NCBI RefSeq assembly: GCF_018913965.1
Contig: NZ_JAHMHG010000003.1
Location: forward strand, 1 to 64,000
Length of the DNA: 64,000 bases
Origin: Mycoplasma sp. CSL7491-lung
GTDB taxonomy: Bacteria > Bacillota_I > Bacilli_A > Mycoplasmatales > Metamycoplasmataceae
Reading direction: 5' to 3'
A program made the position numbers and the translations under genes. The notes under the pieces are model-generated. The model was not told the DNA's origin. It ran no database searches and saw nothing but the letters and a program-made list of their open reading frames with translations. Of this stretch, positions 20,718 to 35,401 are shown piece by piece; the first letter of the stretch is position 1; each line of letters starts with the position of its first letter.

Positions 20718-21533
20718 ATGATAGATGTAAAAAATATAGTTTTTAGTTATAAGCCAGGTATTTTAAAACCCGCATTAAATAATGTTTCATTTAGTATTAA
20801 AAAAGGTGAATATATAGCTATTTTAGGACACAACGGTAGTGGTAAGAGTACACTTTCAAAAGTGCTAGTGGCATTATTGAAACCACAAGAAGGTTCAATT
20901 TATATTGACGGAATAAAATATCACAGAAAAAACTTAAATGAAATTAGAAAAAAAATTGGAATTATTTTTCAGAACCCAGATAATCAATTTATTGGTTCTT
21001 CTGTGGAAGATGATATTGCATTTGGTTTGGAAAATAGACAAATCCCTAATAAAAATATGAAAGAAATAATTCATCATTATGCCGAAAAAGTTGGTATGAT
21101 AGAACATTTGGAACGTGAACCAGAAAATTTGTCTGGTGGGCAAAAACAAAGAGTGGCTATAGCTTCAATTTTAGCACTCAATCCGGATGTTATTATTTTT
21201 GATGAAGTTACATCTATGTTAGATCCAAAAGGGAAAGATCAGGTTTTAGAAATAATTAAAGAAATAAGAGATAAAAAAGATAAAACTCTTATTTCAATAA
21301 CACATAATATGGACGAAGCTATTTTAGCAGATCGTTGCTTAGTTTTTGCGAATGGAAAATTAATTGCTAATGGTGATCCAAAATCAATTTTAAAAGATAA
21401 AAAAATAATGGATATAGCAAAAATTGAATCTCCATTTATTTATCAAGTTAGTGAACAAATCAAAGAAATAGAACCTACATATAATGAAGAGGAGTTAATA
21501 GAAGAAATATGAAAATTGAAATCAAAAAAATAA
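20718..21533 (+). CDS. ecfA1: Energy-coupling factor ATPase 1
   Basis: One of the two ATPases of an ECF vitamin/metal transporter. Walker [10 protein letters not shown] (37-45), Q-loop IFQNPDNQF, signature [13 protein letters not shown], Walker [13 protein letters not shown] and H-switch SITHNMDEA are all intact. The TGA at 21510-21512 is Trp, not a stop; the real end is TAA at 21531-21533, giving 271 residues and a 25-bp overlap with ecfA2. Operon ecfA1-ecfA2-ecfT. Confidence 0.96.
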
Positions 21534-22459
21534 GTCATATATTTGCTAAAAAAACTCCATGAGAATTTCAAGCATTAGATGATATAAGCGCAAAAATAGA
21601 GCAAGGTGAATATGTGGGTATAATTGGCTCTACCGGCTCAGGAAAAACCACTTTAATAGAACATTTAAATTTACTTTTAGAACCTACAGAAGGCGAAATA
21701 GAATGATTATTTGAAGATGATGTTCTAGACAAAAAAACAAAAGAAATTAATAAAACTTTGTCTACAATAAAATTTCCGAAAAATAAAAGGAATGAAAGTA
21801 AATTTAAAAAAATAATTCGTAGATTAAAACGCGAAAATAAAATAAAAAATATTAACAATTTGAGAAAGAAAATTGGAATAGTTTTTCAATTTGCTGAATA
21901 TCAACTTTTTAAAAATACAATTGAAGAAGATATTGCGTTTGGACCAATTGCGTTTGGAGTTCCTAAGGAAGAAGCGCTCAAGAGAGCTGCAAAATGTTTA
22001 GAAATTGTTGGGTTACCCAAAGAATACCTTAAAAGAAGTCCGTTTGAGTTATCAGGAGGTCAAAAAAGACGTGTTGCGATTGCCGGAATTTTAGCAATTA
22101 ATCCCGATTTTATGATTTTTGATGAACCAACTGCAGGTTTGGACCCTGTAGGAGTAAAAGATATTTTAGAAATAATTGAAGAAATTAATAAAAAGGGGCA
22201 AACAATTATAAATGTAACTCATGATCTTGATCATGTATTACAATATGCAAAAAGAGTTTTTTTATTAAATAAGGGTAAATTAATTAAAGATGGCGAACCA
22301 TATAAAATATTAAGCGATATAAAATTACTAGAAGAAAATAATTTAAGACCTCCAAAACTTTTAAATTTTATTTTTAAATTAAAAGAAAGAGGTATTGATG
22401 TACCTGAAGTAAAATCCGTTAACGAATTAGTTGATTTTATTAATAACGGAGGTAGATAA
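21509..22459 (+). CDS. ecfA2: Energy-coupling factor ATPase 2
   Basis: Second ECF ATPase, 316 residues from ATG 21509. Walker [10 protein letters not shown] (40-48), Q-loop [11 protein letters not shown], signature [13 protein letters not shown], Walker [14 protein letters not shown]-switch NVTHDLDH. A lysine-rich insertion of roughly 40 residues ([17 protein letters not shown]…) lies between Walker A and the Q-loop, longer than in most bacteria; I believe similar insertions occur in other mollicute EcfA2 proteins. Overlaps ecfT by one base. Confidence 0.95.
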
Positions 22460-23394
22460 TGAAAAGTGTTTTTGGAAGATACATACCTGGCAATTCATTT
22501 TTATATAAGTTGGACCCGAGAATTAAATTATTAATAGCTCTTTTGTACATTATACTAGCATTCTTAATAAGTAATTTTATAGATATGTTTATCATTTTGG
22601 CACCTGCAATTATAGCTTATATTTATTCAACAAAAAAAATAAGACCATTAATTAAACTAATGAAATTACCTTTTTTCATATGTATAATAATTTTCTTTGT
22701 AAACATTTATACTATTAATTCTGAAATAGTAATTAAAGATGATTATTTTAAAGAATATTTTAAAGTTTTAGTCCAGACCAATAAGACTATCAATGGTGTT
22801 GATACAATAGTAAAATATGGATTGTCATTAAATAATTTAAATCGTGTTTTTGCACTATTTTTAAGAATTTATACAATGATTTTAATTACCACACTTTTAA
22901 CAAATACCACTAGACCTATTTTGTTAAATAAATCAATTGAAGATTTAATGTGACCATTAAAGTTCTTATTCGTTCCAACTCACATTATAGCCACAATAAT
23001 TTCTATTGCCCTTAGATTCATTCCTACACTTGTAGATGAAGCGGGAAGAATCATAAAGGCACAATCTTCTCGTGGAGTAGACTTCAAAAGAGGTAAATTT
23101 AAAGAAAAAATAATTGCCTTTACAACTTTAATAATCCCTTTATTTGTTTCTTCATTCCAAAAGGCAGATGATTTATCCAATTCAATGGAAACAAGAGGTT
23201 ATGATCCATACGAAAAAAGAACAAAATATAGACAAATAAAACCCAGAGTTATTGATATTATGCTATTTATAGTAATATTGCTAGTTTTCTCCTTTTTAAT
23301 TCTTAATTACTTAAACCTAAGCAAAGGTATTGACATAAATATCTATGATTTAAGAAATGTTAATATATATAAATATATAAGAATAGTGGGTTAA
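22459..23394 (+). CDS. ecfT: ECF transporter transmembrane component T
   Basis: 311 residues, reading through a TGA near 22951. Begins GRYIPGNSFLYKLDPRIKLL, the typical EcfT opening, followed by several membrane helices, and has the two coupling-helix motifs: SRGVDF (about 23070) and ETRGYDP (about 23190), matching the family A-R-G pairs that contact the ATPases. No substrate-binding S component is in the window, so the cargo is undefined. Confidence 0.95.
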
Positions 23395-23424
23395 AATATG
23401 CGTTCTAAAATGCATATTTTTTTA
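23393..23424 (+). terminator. Terminator of the ecf operon
   Basis: AAAATATGC / GCATATTTT stem, then T-rich. Confidence 0.8.
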
Positions 23425-23493
23425 TTATTTTAATAAAAAACGAAATAATTTTAAATAACATTATAGTATAATTTATAAAGAAATTGAGGTTAT

Positions 23494-24759
<1,266 letters not shown>

Positions 24760-24760
24760 A

Positions 24761-24788
24761 AAAAACTAGAAAACAGTTCTAGTTTTTT
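24761..24788. terminator. Bidirectional terminator between serS and ylxM
   Basis: AAAAACTAGAA / TTCTAGTTTTT stem with a five-base loop, T-runs on both strands, at convergent gene ends. Confidence 0.85.
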
Positions 24789-25002
24789 ATTCTTCAAATT
24801 TTTCAAGTTTTTTTATCGCTTTAGTTACCGAATCATAAGCGGCGGAACGCGTTGCCGCTAATATTTGAGCAACTTCCGCATAAGATAAATCATTATAAAA
24901 ATACAATTCAAAAGCTTGTTGTTGATTTTGTGTTAATGCACCTTTATATTTTTCATATAAAATAGTATATTTTTGTAAATTTTCTATAGATTTCTTACTC
25001 AT
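24787..25002 (-). CDS. ylxM: YlxM/p13-like SRP-associated HTH protein
   Basis: 71 residues from the ATG at 25000-25002 (a TTG twelve bases upstream is an alternative). It is the short helix-turn-helix protein found next to ftsY or ffh: LSYAEVAQILAATRSAAYDSVTKAIKKLEKFEE is a sigma-region-4-like HTH. It overlaps the ftsY stop by 8 bp, so the pair is coupled. YlxM is proposed to act with the signal recognition particle; its exact role is unknown. Confidence 0.9.
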   Translation of the reverse strand: MSKKSIENLQKYTILYEKYKGALTQNQQQAFELYFYNDLSYAEVAQILAATRSAAYDSVTKAIKKLEKFEE

Positions 25003-26050
25003 TTTTCTCAACAATTAAATCTTTTGTCATTTGATAAATAAATAATTCTAAATCAAATTCTTGTAAATCATCTAGCTTTTCACCTAAACCAACGTACTTA
25101 ACATCAAGATTGAATTCATCCTTAATTGATAGCACAATACCACCTTTTGAAGTGCCGTCCATTTTGGTTAAAATAATACCCGTTAAATTGGCGATATCTT
25201 TAAAGTTTTTTGCTTGTGATAAGGCATTTTGACCCGTTGTAGCATCTAAAACTAATAATGATTCGTGCGGCGCACTAGGCTCAAAACGTTGAATAATATT
25301 TACCATTTTACCTAATTCATTCATCAAATTAACTTTGTTTTGTAATCTTCCTGCGGTATCGATGATCAATAAATCATAACTACCTTCTTTAGCTTTTTCT
25401 AAGGCTTTATAAACAACAGAAGTAGGATCAGCACCTTCTTTATCAGGCTTAACAATATCAATACCAATTTTTTCGGCTCAAATTCCTAATTGATTAACAG
25501 CGCCTGCCCTAAATGTATCACCAGCAGCTATTAGAACTTTTTTACCTTCATTTTTATATTTATTCGCAAGTTTAGCAATCGACGTAGTTTTACCTGAACC
25601 ATTAACACCTACAAAAATAAAAACATTTAATCTATCATCTTCAAAATTTAAGTTTGTATTTGTAACGGAGTTATTTGTATAAATAACAAACATTTGATCA
25701 GCCACAATTTCGCCAATTAATTTTGGGTCAGTAATTTGATTAATCTTAATTTCTTGTTTTATTTTTTGAATCATAATATCGACCAAAGGTAAACTAATAT
25801 CAGACATAATTAAAAGTTCTTCTAATTCCTCTAAAAAATCTTCATCGACTTTTACATATCTATTTTGTATTTCTAACAGCTTTTTACCAAAAGTTGAACT
25901 ATTATTTAAACCAGTTTCATATTTTTGAAATTTACTACTATTTATTATTTCTTTTTCTTTTTTATCTTCTAGTTCCTTTTCAATTAAACTAGCATCTTTT
26001 TTATCTTCTTTTTTGAAAATTTTATTAACTATATTTTTAAAAAATCCCAT
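24995..26050 (-). CDS. ftsY: Signal recognition particle receptor FtsY
   Basis: SRP-receptor GTPase targeting ribosomes to the membrane. 351 residues with TGA Trp near 25476. N-terminal acidic/basic linker (residues 1-60), then the N domain, G1 [15 protein letters not shown], the [11 protein letters not shown] motif, G3 [20 protein letters not shown], and the terminal [14 protein letters not shown]. All SRP-GTPase motifs intact. Operon with ylxM. Confidence 0.97.
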
Positions 26051-26112
26051 AATAGTATTTTACTAAATTATTAATATAATAATATATAATTTAATTATTT
26101 AAGGAGTTAATA

Positions 26113-26841
26113 ATGACACAAAATACTTTTTTAGTGTTAATAGCACTTACCGTAATAATATCAATTAAATTTTTATTTGATGTCTTTAAAATTAAGAAAT
26201 ATTATGATAATGGCATAATTTACAAATTTGTAAAAAAATGATTTTTAAATAACTTTTTAATTTTAGCTACCGTAACATCATTTGCGATAATTATGTTTTC
26301 TTTCGTCATGACCGGAAATTTATCTATAATTAAAAATGACAATAATCAAAAAAATACTTTATTGATTTGAGAACCATATAATCTTGCTTTAATTACGTTT
26401 ATAGTGTTATATTTGCCTACTTCTTTATTAAATTTATATTATGTGATAATAACAAAAGTAAATACTAATATAACTAAAGATGAAGTTGAAAATTTTGACA
26501 TAAAAAAACTTCAAGATTATAGTGTTGATAGATCATATATATTGATAAAATCAAGAAGAAAAAAAATTTCAGACCAAGAAATTAGATTTAAAGACGTGAT
26601 ATATCAAACTTTCATTTGGAGAAGAATAAGTAAACATATGTTAATTAAAAGTTTGATAAAAAAATCAATTAACTTTGCACTTAGGGGACCTAAAAAAATT
26701 AAAACAAATCCCCAAAATGATGATGACATAAACCAACTATCGATAGCTTTGATGTTAAGCGCAATAGATATTGTGAATAATATTTACCCAAAATTAATAA
26801 ATAAAAAAGATATAGAAAAAACTATTGAAAAAGTTGCATAA
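26113..26841 (+). CDS. Hypothetical membrane protein
   Basis: 242 residues from ATG 26113 after AAGGAGTTAAT. Three predicted membrane helices (about 5-27, 47-70, 95-120) in the N-terminal half and a basic cytoplasmic tail (KSRRKKISD; RRISKHMLIKS) with a helical C-terminus. TGA Trp present. No family recognised. Divergent from ftsY. Confidence 0.8.
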
Positions 26842-27052
26842 AACAAAATTAGGAATAAGTATTTATAAAAAAATAATACTTATTTTTTTAATTTAATAAA
26901 CACTAAAGAACGTTAATATTATTTGTTAAATAAATAATTATAATATTATATAATTTAATTATTTAAAGAGTACAGTTAAAAAATAACTAAAAACTACTAT
27001 AAAAAAATAATGCTTAAAGCATAATGTAGTCATATATTTAAGGAGTCTTAAA

Positions 27053-28519
<1,467 letters not shown>

Positions 28520-28521
28520 AA

Positions 28522-29439
28522 ATGAGAAGTAAATCATTTTATGGCGAAAATAATATATATGTATCTGAATGAAAAGTAGAGAATCCGAAAGGAATAATTC
28601 AATTTGTACATGGATTGGGAGATCAAATTGATAGATATGAAGATTTTGCAGAGTTTTTTAATTCAAAAGGCTATATAGTAGTTGGAAACGATAATTACGG
28701 ACACGGAAATACTATAGACGTTGATGCTCAATTAGGTATTATACCCGAAGATATTAACGAATTAATAAATAGTGTAAAAACACTAAATATATTAATTAAA
28801 AAGAAATATCCAGAACTGCCAATTTATCTTTTTGGACACTCAATGGGTTCCTTAATCTCACTATTGTTTGCCACAAAAAACAGTGAGAATATCAATGGAT
28901 TATTTTTAATTGGTTTTCCGTATTATAGCAACATACAAGGTTTAGTAGGAATAAGAATAATTAAATATCTTGAAAAAAAATATGGAAAAGATTTTAAATA
29001 CACAGGATTTAAAAAATTTATAGAAAAAAGATTAAATAGAAAAATAAAAAATCCATCAAATGAATTTGAATGACTTTCAAGTGATAAAACATACTATGAA
29101 AACTATATTTTGAATAGTAAGTTTAAAAAAATGAATTTTCCTTCTTTGCATTTAACATATGCACTAATTCAATTTTCAAAAAATGCGTATGATTTAAAAA
29201 TATTAAAAAATATTAATAAAAGTATTCCTGTTTCAATTTTAGCTGGTAAAAATGATTCAATTGGATTATTCGGTAAAGCTCCTAAAAAACTATATTTAAA
29301 CCTTGTTAAACTAGGTTTACAAAATTTAAATTATAAAATTTATAAAAATTCAAGACACAATATTATTCATGATGTTGAAAAAGAAATTGTTTTTAATGAC
29401 ATATATAAAATAATTAAAGAAATAAATAGACATGACTAA
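28522..29439 (+). CDS. Alpha/beta hydrolase (lysophospholipase-like)
   Basis: 305 residues from ATG 28522. Monoglyceride-lipase/lysophospholipase type: oxyanion segment FVHGLGDQIDRYEDFAEFF, the NYGHGNT loop, nucleophile elbow FGHSMGSL (Ser107), acid in LAGKNDSIG and His in SRHNIIHDVEKE. No signal peptide, so cytoplasmic or peripheral. Substrate likely a lipid ester; mycoplasmas take up and remodel host lipids. Cotranscribed with lysS and overlapping the next gene by 8 bp. Confidence 0.9.
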
Positions 29440-31213
29440 AATTATAAAAAGAATATTATCATCGATTTTTACAACAACTTCAATAACAGCGGTAACAAGC
29501 TGTTCTTTTTATGTTTCTCCTATTGACAAAAAATATAATTTTAACGTTTACGAAAAAATAGAAATAAACAACAATACATATTTTGCTCATCAAGTTAAAT
29601 TTAAAAATTTTAAAGAAGGTCAATTTAAAATAATTGATAACACTAAAATAAGTATTATTAATATTGAAGATATAGAATATGCTAACATAGAAGATTTTTT
29701 AAAATTAATTAATGGGTTAATTTATACTGATGTATATTTATCAAATTTGGAAAAAACGGACGATTACTGACTTTTTACTCCGTACGGAAAATCGGAAAAA
29801 GATTATCCTTTCGTTAAATTTAATTTCAAAGATGGTTTTATTGAATTTAATGATAACTCCGTTTTTACCGCTTCAATTAACGGCGTAGACAGTGGAACTA
29901 AATATAATAAAAATATAAAATTTGTTAAGTCTGAAATCGTTAAAAAAGGCAATAAAATAATGAAAATTAAATTAAGGGATTATGGTTTCAACTTATTTAA
30001 ATATAAAAACGATTTATTGGTTCCTTTTGATATTTTAAATTTACTTTTTGGATCTAACAACTACTATAATTTATATCTTGGGAAAGAATTATTGGTAGGA
30101 AACTTTTTACCTAATAGCTTAAATGATAACCAAACTCCTAATACTTTATTAAATAATGAGAATAGATATTTAGAAGAGACCAAAAAAACTAGAACAATTA
30201 ATTACAATTTTATGGCCTTAGTTTTTGACTATTTTTACGGATTTAAAGATTTAAAAATGCCAAATGGATTTAAAACATACACAAAAAATAACTTAAATAA
30301 TTTAACTAGCACAAACCCTAATGATTACTTAAGCGAATATGCTAAATTGTTTACTATTGACTTAAATGATCCACACGCACAAATCTTTTCAACTATTAAG
30401 GACTTAAAGCCTTCTATTAATTTTACCGATTTAAGCGAAGAAGAAAAAAACAATAATAAAACCTACAATATTTATAAATATTACAAGATATTAGATCGAA
30501 CACTCCAAAATCTAGATAATGAAATTTATCAAAAAGACAAGAGAAATGAAATTAATATAATTCATAGTAATGACTTAGCTATAATTAAAGTTAATAATTT
30601 TGTTGTCGCAAGTGAAGAGATGATTAAGAATAATAAAGAAAAAGCATATGAATATGATACTTTTTATAGAGTTTTAAATAGCATTAAAAAAATACAAAAA
30701 GATTATAAAGACGTTAAAAATATCGTGTTAGATTTATCTACTAATACCGGAGGACATGTTGTCCAAGCCGAAAAGCTTTTAGGTATGATGACTAACGAAA
30801 ATATTAGACAATATCAATTTGATACAATTACCAATAATTTTTCGTATAGTGAATTTAAAATTGATGCCGATGATGATGGTGATTATAATGATGATGATGC
30901 ATTCACAGAATATAATTGATATATAATGACTAGTCCAATTACATTTAGTGCCGCTAATTTTATGGCTACCTACGCAAAAGATAATAATATCGCTAAAATA
31001 ATTGGAAATAGAAGTTCTGGAGGCACATTCTCAGTATTTCCATTTGTTTTACCTGATGGTACAACGTTAGGAATTAGCTCAAATGATGGATTTACATTTA
31101 AAGACCAAACTTTTGTTGAAGACGGCGCAGAAGTTGATTTAAGAATAAATTATGAAGATTATTATAATCCAGAAAAAATTGATAAAATAATACATAATCA
31201 AAAAAGAAGGTAA
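29432..31213 (+). CDS. S41-family peptidase lipoprotein (first copy)
   Basis: 593 residues, reading TGA as Trp in three places. N-terminal signal with a lipobox (ITAVTSC) indicates an acylated surface lipoprotein. The C-terminal third is a peptidase S41 fold: LSTNTGGHVVQAEKLLG, then TSPITFSAANFMATYAK with the likely nucleophile Ser506, and IGNRSSGGTFS followed by PFVLPDGTTLGIS. The lysine of the CtpA-type Ser-Lys dyad is not seen at the expected place (Gly instead), as in the S41 branch without it. The middle region (about residues 100-330) has no recognised domain. It is paralogous to the next gene. Confidence 0.88.
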
Positions 31214-31214
31214 A

Positions 31215-33089
31215 ATGAAAACAAATTTAAAAAAAATATTTTTAGGATTAGGAAGTTTAACTGCTTTAGTTCCACTTTCTATAGCATGTAGTAGTAACGA
31301 AAATAAAAACACTGATAAAATAAACGATCAAAGTAAAAATAACAACTCTAGTGTTGTAAATTCAAATGATAGTACAAGCAGTAGTGAAGCTATAGTAACT
31401 AAACCAACAATAAAAGAACCTGAACAATATAATGAACGTCAAGTTACATTCGAGAGTTTAATACCAAAACAATCATTATCTTTCAAAGAAAATATATCTT
31501 TAAAAGTTTTAACAAGTCAGGCTGTTGACTATTTAGAAATTAATGAATTTATTAATATGATTGACGGTTTGGTTGATAAAACCAAATATATAGCAACTAA
31601 AAATCCCGAAAGTTTTGAATGAACTTTTAAGCCATACAATGAAGAAACAAAAGATGGTGTAAATCCTTATTTAAAGTTTAATTACAAAGACAATACAATC
31701 GAATATAATTCAGAATGAGTTTTTAACGCTTTTAAAGAAACAACAGAATCTCAAGATTCAACATATAGTAAACACTTTAAAAACCTAGAAGACGAAATAA
31801 TTAAACAAGGCAATCCAATAATAAAACTTAATTTATCAAATTACGGAATGAAATTACATTACGATAATGATAAACTTTATATTCCTTTTGATGTTTTAAA
31901 CTTATTATTTGGTTCTAAAAATAGAATTCTTTTCTATATTACAGGTACTAAAATCTTCGCATCAACACCTTTTCTTCCTGTATATACTCCTGAAAGAAGA
32001 AAATTATTTCAAGAAACAAGAAGATCCGGAGAAACAAAAAAAGATAGAGAATATAACTTAAACTTTTTTGCATTTGTAATGGATAATTTTTATGGATTTA
32101 AAAATAAAGTTAAAGGCGGTTTTAAAAACCTATCCACAATAAATAAAGAAAAATTATTAAGTTTGGCGCCCAACCAATATTTAGAAGAATATATTAATAT
32201 TTTTTCAAATGTATTAAATGATCCTCACTCACAATTTGTAGATTTTTCATATTATGTAACACAAAATACCCCTGAGTTAAATCGTACAAGCACAGAAGGA
32301 ACTAAAATAAATGATATTAATACAAATATGCAAAAATTAAGAGCTATATTACTTAAAAACCATCCACAAGAAGGCCAAAATCCGACATTAGATGAATTAG
32401 ATTCGTTTAGCGTTCCTTACGCATTAACACACAATGACTTAGCCATAATTAAAATAAATGATTTTGTTATTGGCGATGAAAATCCACAAGCAATACCACA
32501 AACAAGATATAGCAGAATTATAGATACTTTCGCGCGTATTAAATATATTATTAACAATACAATTAAGAAAAACGGAGAAATTAAAAAAATAGTTTTAGAC
32601 CTTTCTTCAAATAGAGGTGGAGAAATAATTCAAGCAGAAAAAATTCTTGGACTAATGACAAATGAAGATATAAAACACAGAAAAGAAAACAGTCAGACCG
32701 GGAAACAATATGTCCAAAAAATAAAAGTTGATGCAAATACAAACGGTAATTTCGATGACCAAGATGCAGAAACTAGTTATAAATGATATGTAATGACAAG
32801 TCCCGTTACATTTAGTGCGGCAAACTACTTAGCACAATATGCTAAAGATCATAAATTAGCAACAATAATTGGTCAAAAGAGCAGCGGTGGTACATATTCA
32901 ATTATGCCGTTTGTTTTACCTGATGGTACAACATTAACAATAAGTTCTCTAGACGGAAGCGTTGATAAAAATGGTTTATCAATAGAAGATGGAGTTACTC
33001 CTGATATAGAAATACCTTATGATGATTTCTATAATGAAACTAAAATTCAAGAAATTTTATCCAAAGAAACAGAAAAAAATAGCAATTAA
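31215..33089 (+). CDS. S41-family peptidase lipoprotein (second copy)
   Basis: 624 residues starting one base after the stop of its paralogue. Typical mycoplasma lipoprotein signal (PLSIAC lipobox), a Ser/Asn-rich spacer, then the same middle region and S41 domain: DLSSNRGGEIIQAEKILGLMTNED, TSPVTFSAANYLAQYAKDHKLA (likely nucleophile Ser534) and IGQKSSGGTYSIMPFVLPDGTTLTISS. The two proteins keep the same order of motifs but differ greatly in between, so this is an old duplication. Surface role likely; substrate unknown. Confidence 0.88.
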
Positions 33090-33102
33090 GTTGCTATTTT
33101 TT
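33075..33102. terminator. Bidirectional terminator
   Basis: AAAAATAGCAA / TTGCTATTTTT stem at the convergence of the S41 gene and rsmI; both stop codons lie within it. Confidence 0.85.
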
Positions 33103-33798
33103 ATACTTATTAACTTTTTCCCTCTTGACTTTAGGGATATTTAAAACTAAAGTAAATTCACCCTTTATGCTATCTAGTTCTTGATATTTAGATAATAATT
33201 CACTTGCTGTTCCGAAATCTCAAGTCTCATATATTTTTGTTAATTCTTTAGTTAAGCATAATTGCTCTAAGCCTTTAAAAACACTATCAATATCTTCAAG
33301 TGTTTTTAATAATTTATGAGGAGATACAAAATAAATATAAGTACCCACAGTCAATTTTTCTAATTCATGAACTCTTTGAATAGTTTTATCTTTTATAAAG
33401 CCACAAAAAGTAAAATTATTTGAAAAAGATGAACCTGCAAAGGCAGTTATTACAGCGCTAACTCCGGGAATAATTTCCAAATCTATATTCTTTTCTCTAG
33501 CTAATTTTATTAAGTCGAAACCAGGGTCTGAAACGACAGGCATACCTGCATCAGATACTAACGCAACATTTTGTCCGCCTTCAACTAATTTAATAATACC
33601 TTTAGCTGAATTAGATTCTGTATGTGCATTATAAGTTATTAATTTTTTTCCTAATATATTTAACTTGCTTAATAGTTTAAATGTAACCCTGGTATCTTCG
33701 CAAGCAATAATATCAACATTTTGTAACGTTTCTATTGCTCTTAAAGTTATATCTTTAAGATTTCCTATTGGTGTTCCTACAATGTATATTTTACTCAT
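33094..33798 (-). CDS. rsmI: 16S rRNA (cytidine(1402)-2'-O)-methyltransferase
   Basis: 234 residues; a TGA Trp at about 33217 means the true end is TAG at 33094-33096. Starts MSKIYIVGTPIGNLKDITLRAIE, the RsmI hallmark, followed by ACEDTRVT, NAHTESNSAKGI, and VSDAGMPVVSDPGFDL. Tetrapyrrole-methylase fold. Methylates the decoding centre of 16S rRNA. Overlaps holB by 8 bp. Confidence 0.96.
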
Positions 33799-34726
33799 AC
33801 AACCCTTCTAATTTAATTAAAAATATCGTTTTTTGCAAATTAAAATCTGAAATTGGTAAATTTTCTAAAAAACTAGATATTTCTTCTATAAATTTCAATA
33901 AATTTCTATTTTTTTCAAGAACAAGAATATTTGAATCTTTAATCTTTTTCATATATTTATTATCTGAATCGATAAAAGAAGAAGTTGACATAATTAAATT
34001 TAATAATAAATTAATAACAAAAATATTTTGTTCTGATTCCGTTTTTATTAGCAACTCATCTAGTAATATAAATAATTTATAGAAATAGCTTATATTTGTC
34101 GTTAAACTCTTATTAAACAACGTAACAATATCGTTATAAATTTTTATATACTTTTCCTTTGATTCCATTACTTTAGTAAGCATATGATAATTATTTTTGA
34201 ATAAAGTAATAAAAATAGGATTAAAATCGTTATTACCATATATTTTATTAATTCAATCTAAAGTAATGATGTCGGATGTATGAAAATTTAATATTTGAGA
34301 TCTAGACTTTATTGTTGGTAAAACTAAGTTTAAATTTTTTGTTGTTAAAATAATAAAAATATCATCTACAGGTTCTTCTATAAATTTTAATATTGAATTT
34401 AGTGCATTAATTGAACTATTATTAACATTTTTAACTACAAGTATTTTTTTCTTTTCTACACTTGCAAAAGTCATATTATAAAAAGTATTTTGATACTCTT
34501 CTTTAGTTATGCTTTTTGAACTTCCGTCCAAATAAAAAACGTTAGAATATAAATTATTAAAATCAATATCATTTGTAAATTCATTATTATTTTCACTCAA
34601 AATATTGATAATATTAAAAATAACAAAATCATCATTAAATTGATTTTGCAAATTTAATAAATATAAATGTGATGTTTGATTATTTTTTACAGCTTCTTTA
34701 AGGTAATCAAAATTTTTATCATTCAT
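33791..34726 (-). CDS. holB: DNA polymerase III delta' subunit-like protein
   Basis: 311 residues, one TGA Trp at about 34250. N-terminal AAA+-type region without a clear P-loop, as expected for delta': TSHLYLLNLQN, KILVVKNVNNSSINALNSILKFIEEPVDDIFIILTTKNLNLVLPTIKSRSQIL, where N-S-x-L-K-x-x-E-E-P and T-I-x-S-R-x-Q match the clamp-loader family. The C-terminal part is divergent and helical. Sits between tmk and rsmI, a standard order. Confidence 0.88.
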
Positions 34727-34727
34727 T

Positions 34728-35378
34728 TTAATTGCCTTTCTTTAAATAATTAATAAATTTTTCATTTTTAATTAAGAGATTAAATATTTCATTAGTAACA
34801 TCTTCTAATGTTCCGGAAGCGTCAACAACTATAAAACGTTTAGGGTCTTCATTAATAATTTGTTTATAACCTAGATATACTTTTTTATGAAAATCTATAT
34901 TTTCTAATTCTAAACGGTCTTCTACAAGTCTTGTTTTAGATCTTCTTTCTTTACTTTTTTCAGGAGTAATATCTAAAAAAATTGTTAAATCCGGAATAGC
35001 ATTATCAATAATTAAATTTGTAAGATCTTTAACAAATTTATAACCTAATTCTCTTGCAAAACCTTGATATGCGTAAAAACTATCTATGTATCTATCACAA
35101 AAAACAAGTCTTTTATTTTTTAATGCAGGTCAAATAACTTTTTCTAAATGTATTCTTCTACTTGTAGAATATAACATAGCTTCCGCTACAGGTGATAAAT
35201 CACTTGAACTATCTAATATTATTTCTCTAATTCTTTCTGCTTCTTTTAAATCCTTCCCCCCAGGTTCTCTTGTTACTAAAAAATCAATATTTGGAAATCT
35301 ATCCTTTATTAATGTGATTAGTTTTGATAAAATTGTAGTTTTTCCGCTACCGTCAAGTCCTTCAAAAGTTATAAACAT
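34728..35378 (-). CDS. tmk: Thymidylate kinase
   Basis: Phosphorylates dTMP to dTDP. 216 residues with TGA Trp near 35127. P-loop GLDGSGKTT (7-15), VTREPGG, the DRY motif in [15 protein letters not shown], and a LID-like Arg-rich segment [12 protein letters not shown]. Located between recR and holB, in the usual Firmicute order. Confidence 0.96.
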
Positions 35379-35401
35379 ATTTAATTCTCTTTTCTATTTT
35401 A

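Noticed and set aside
26842-27052. Possible T-box upstream of lysS
   Set aside because: No T-box antiterminator sequence; only a small AT stem is seen.
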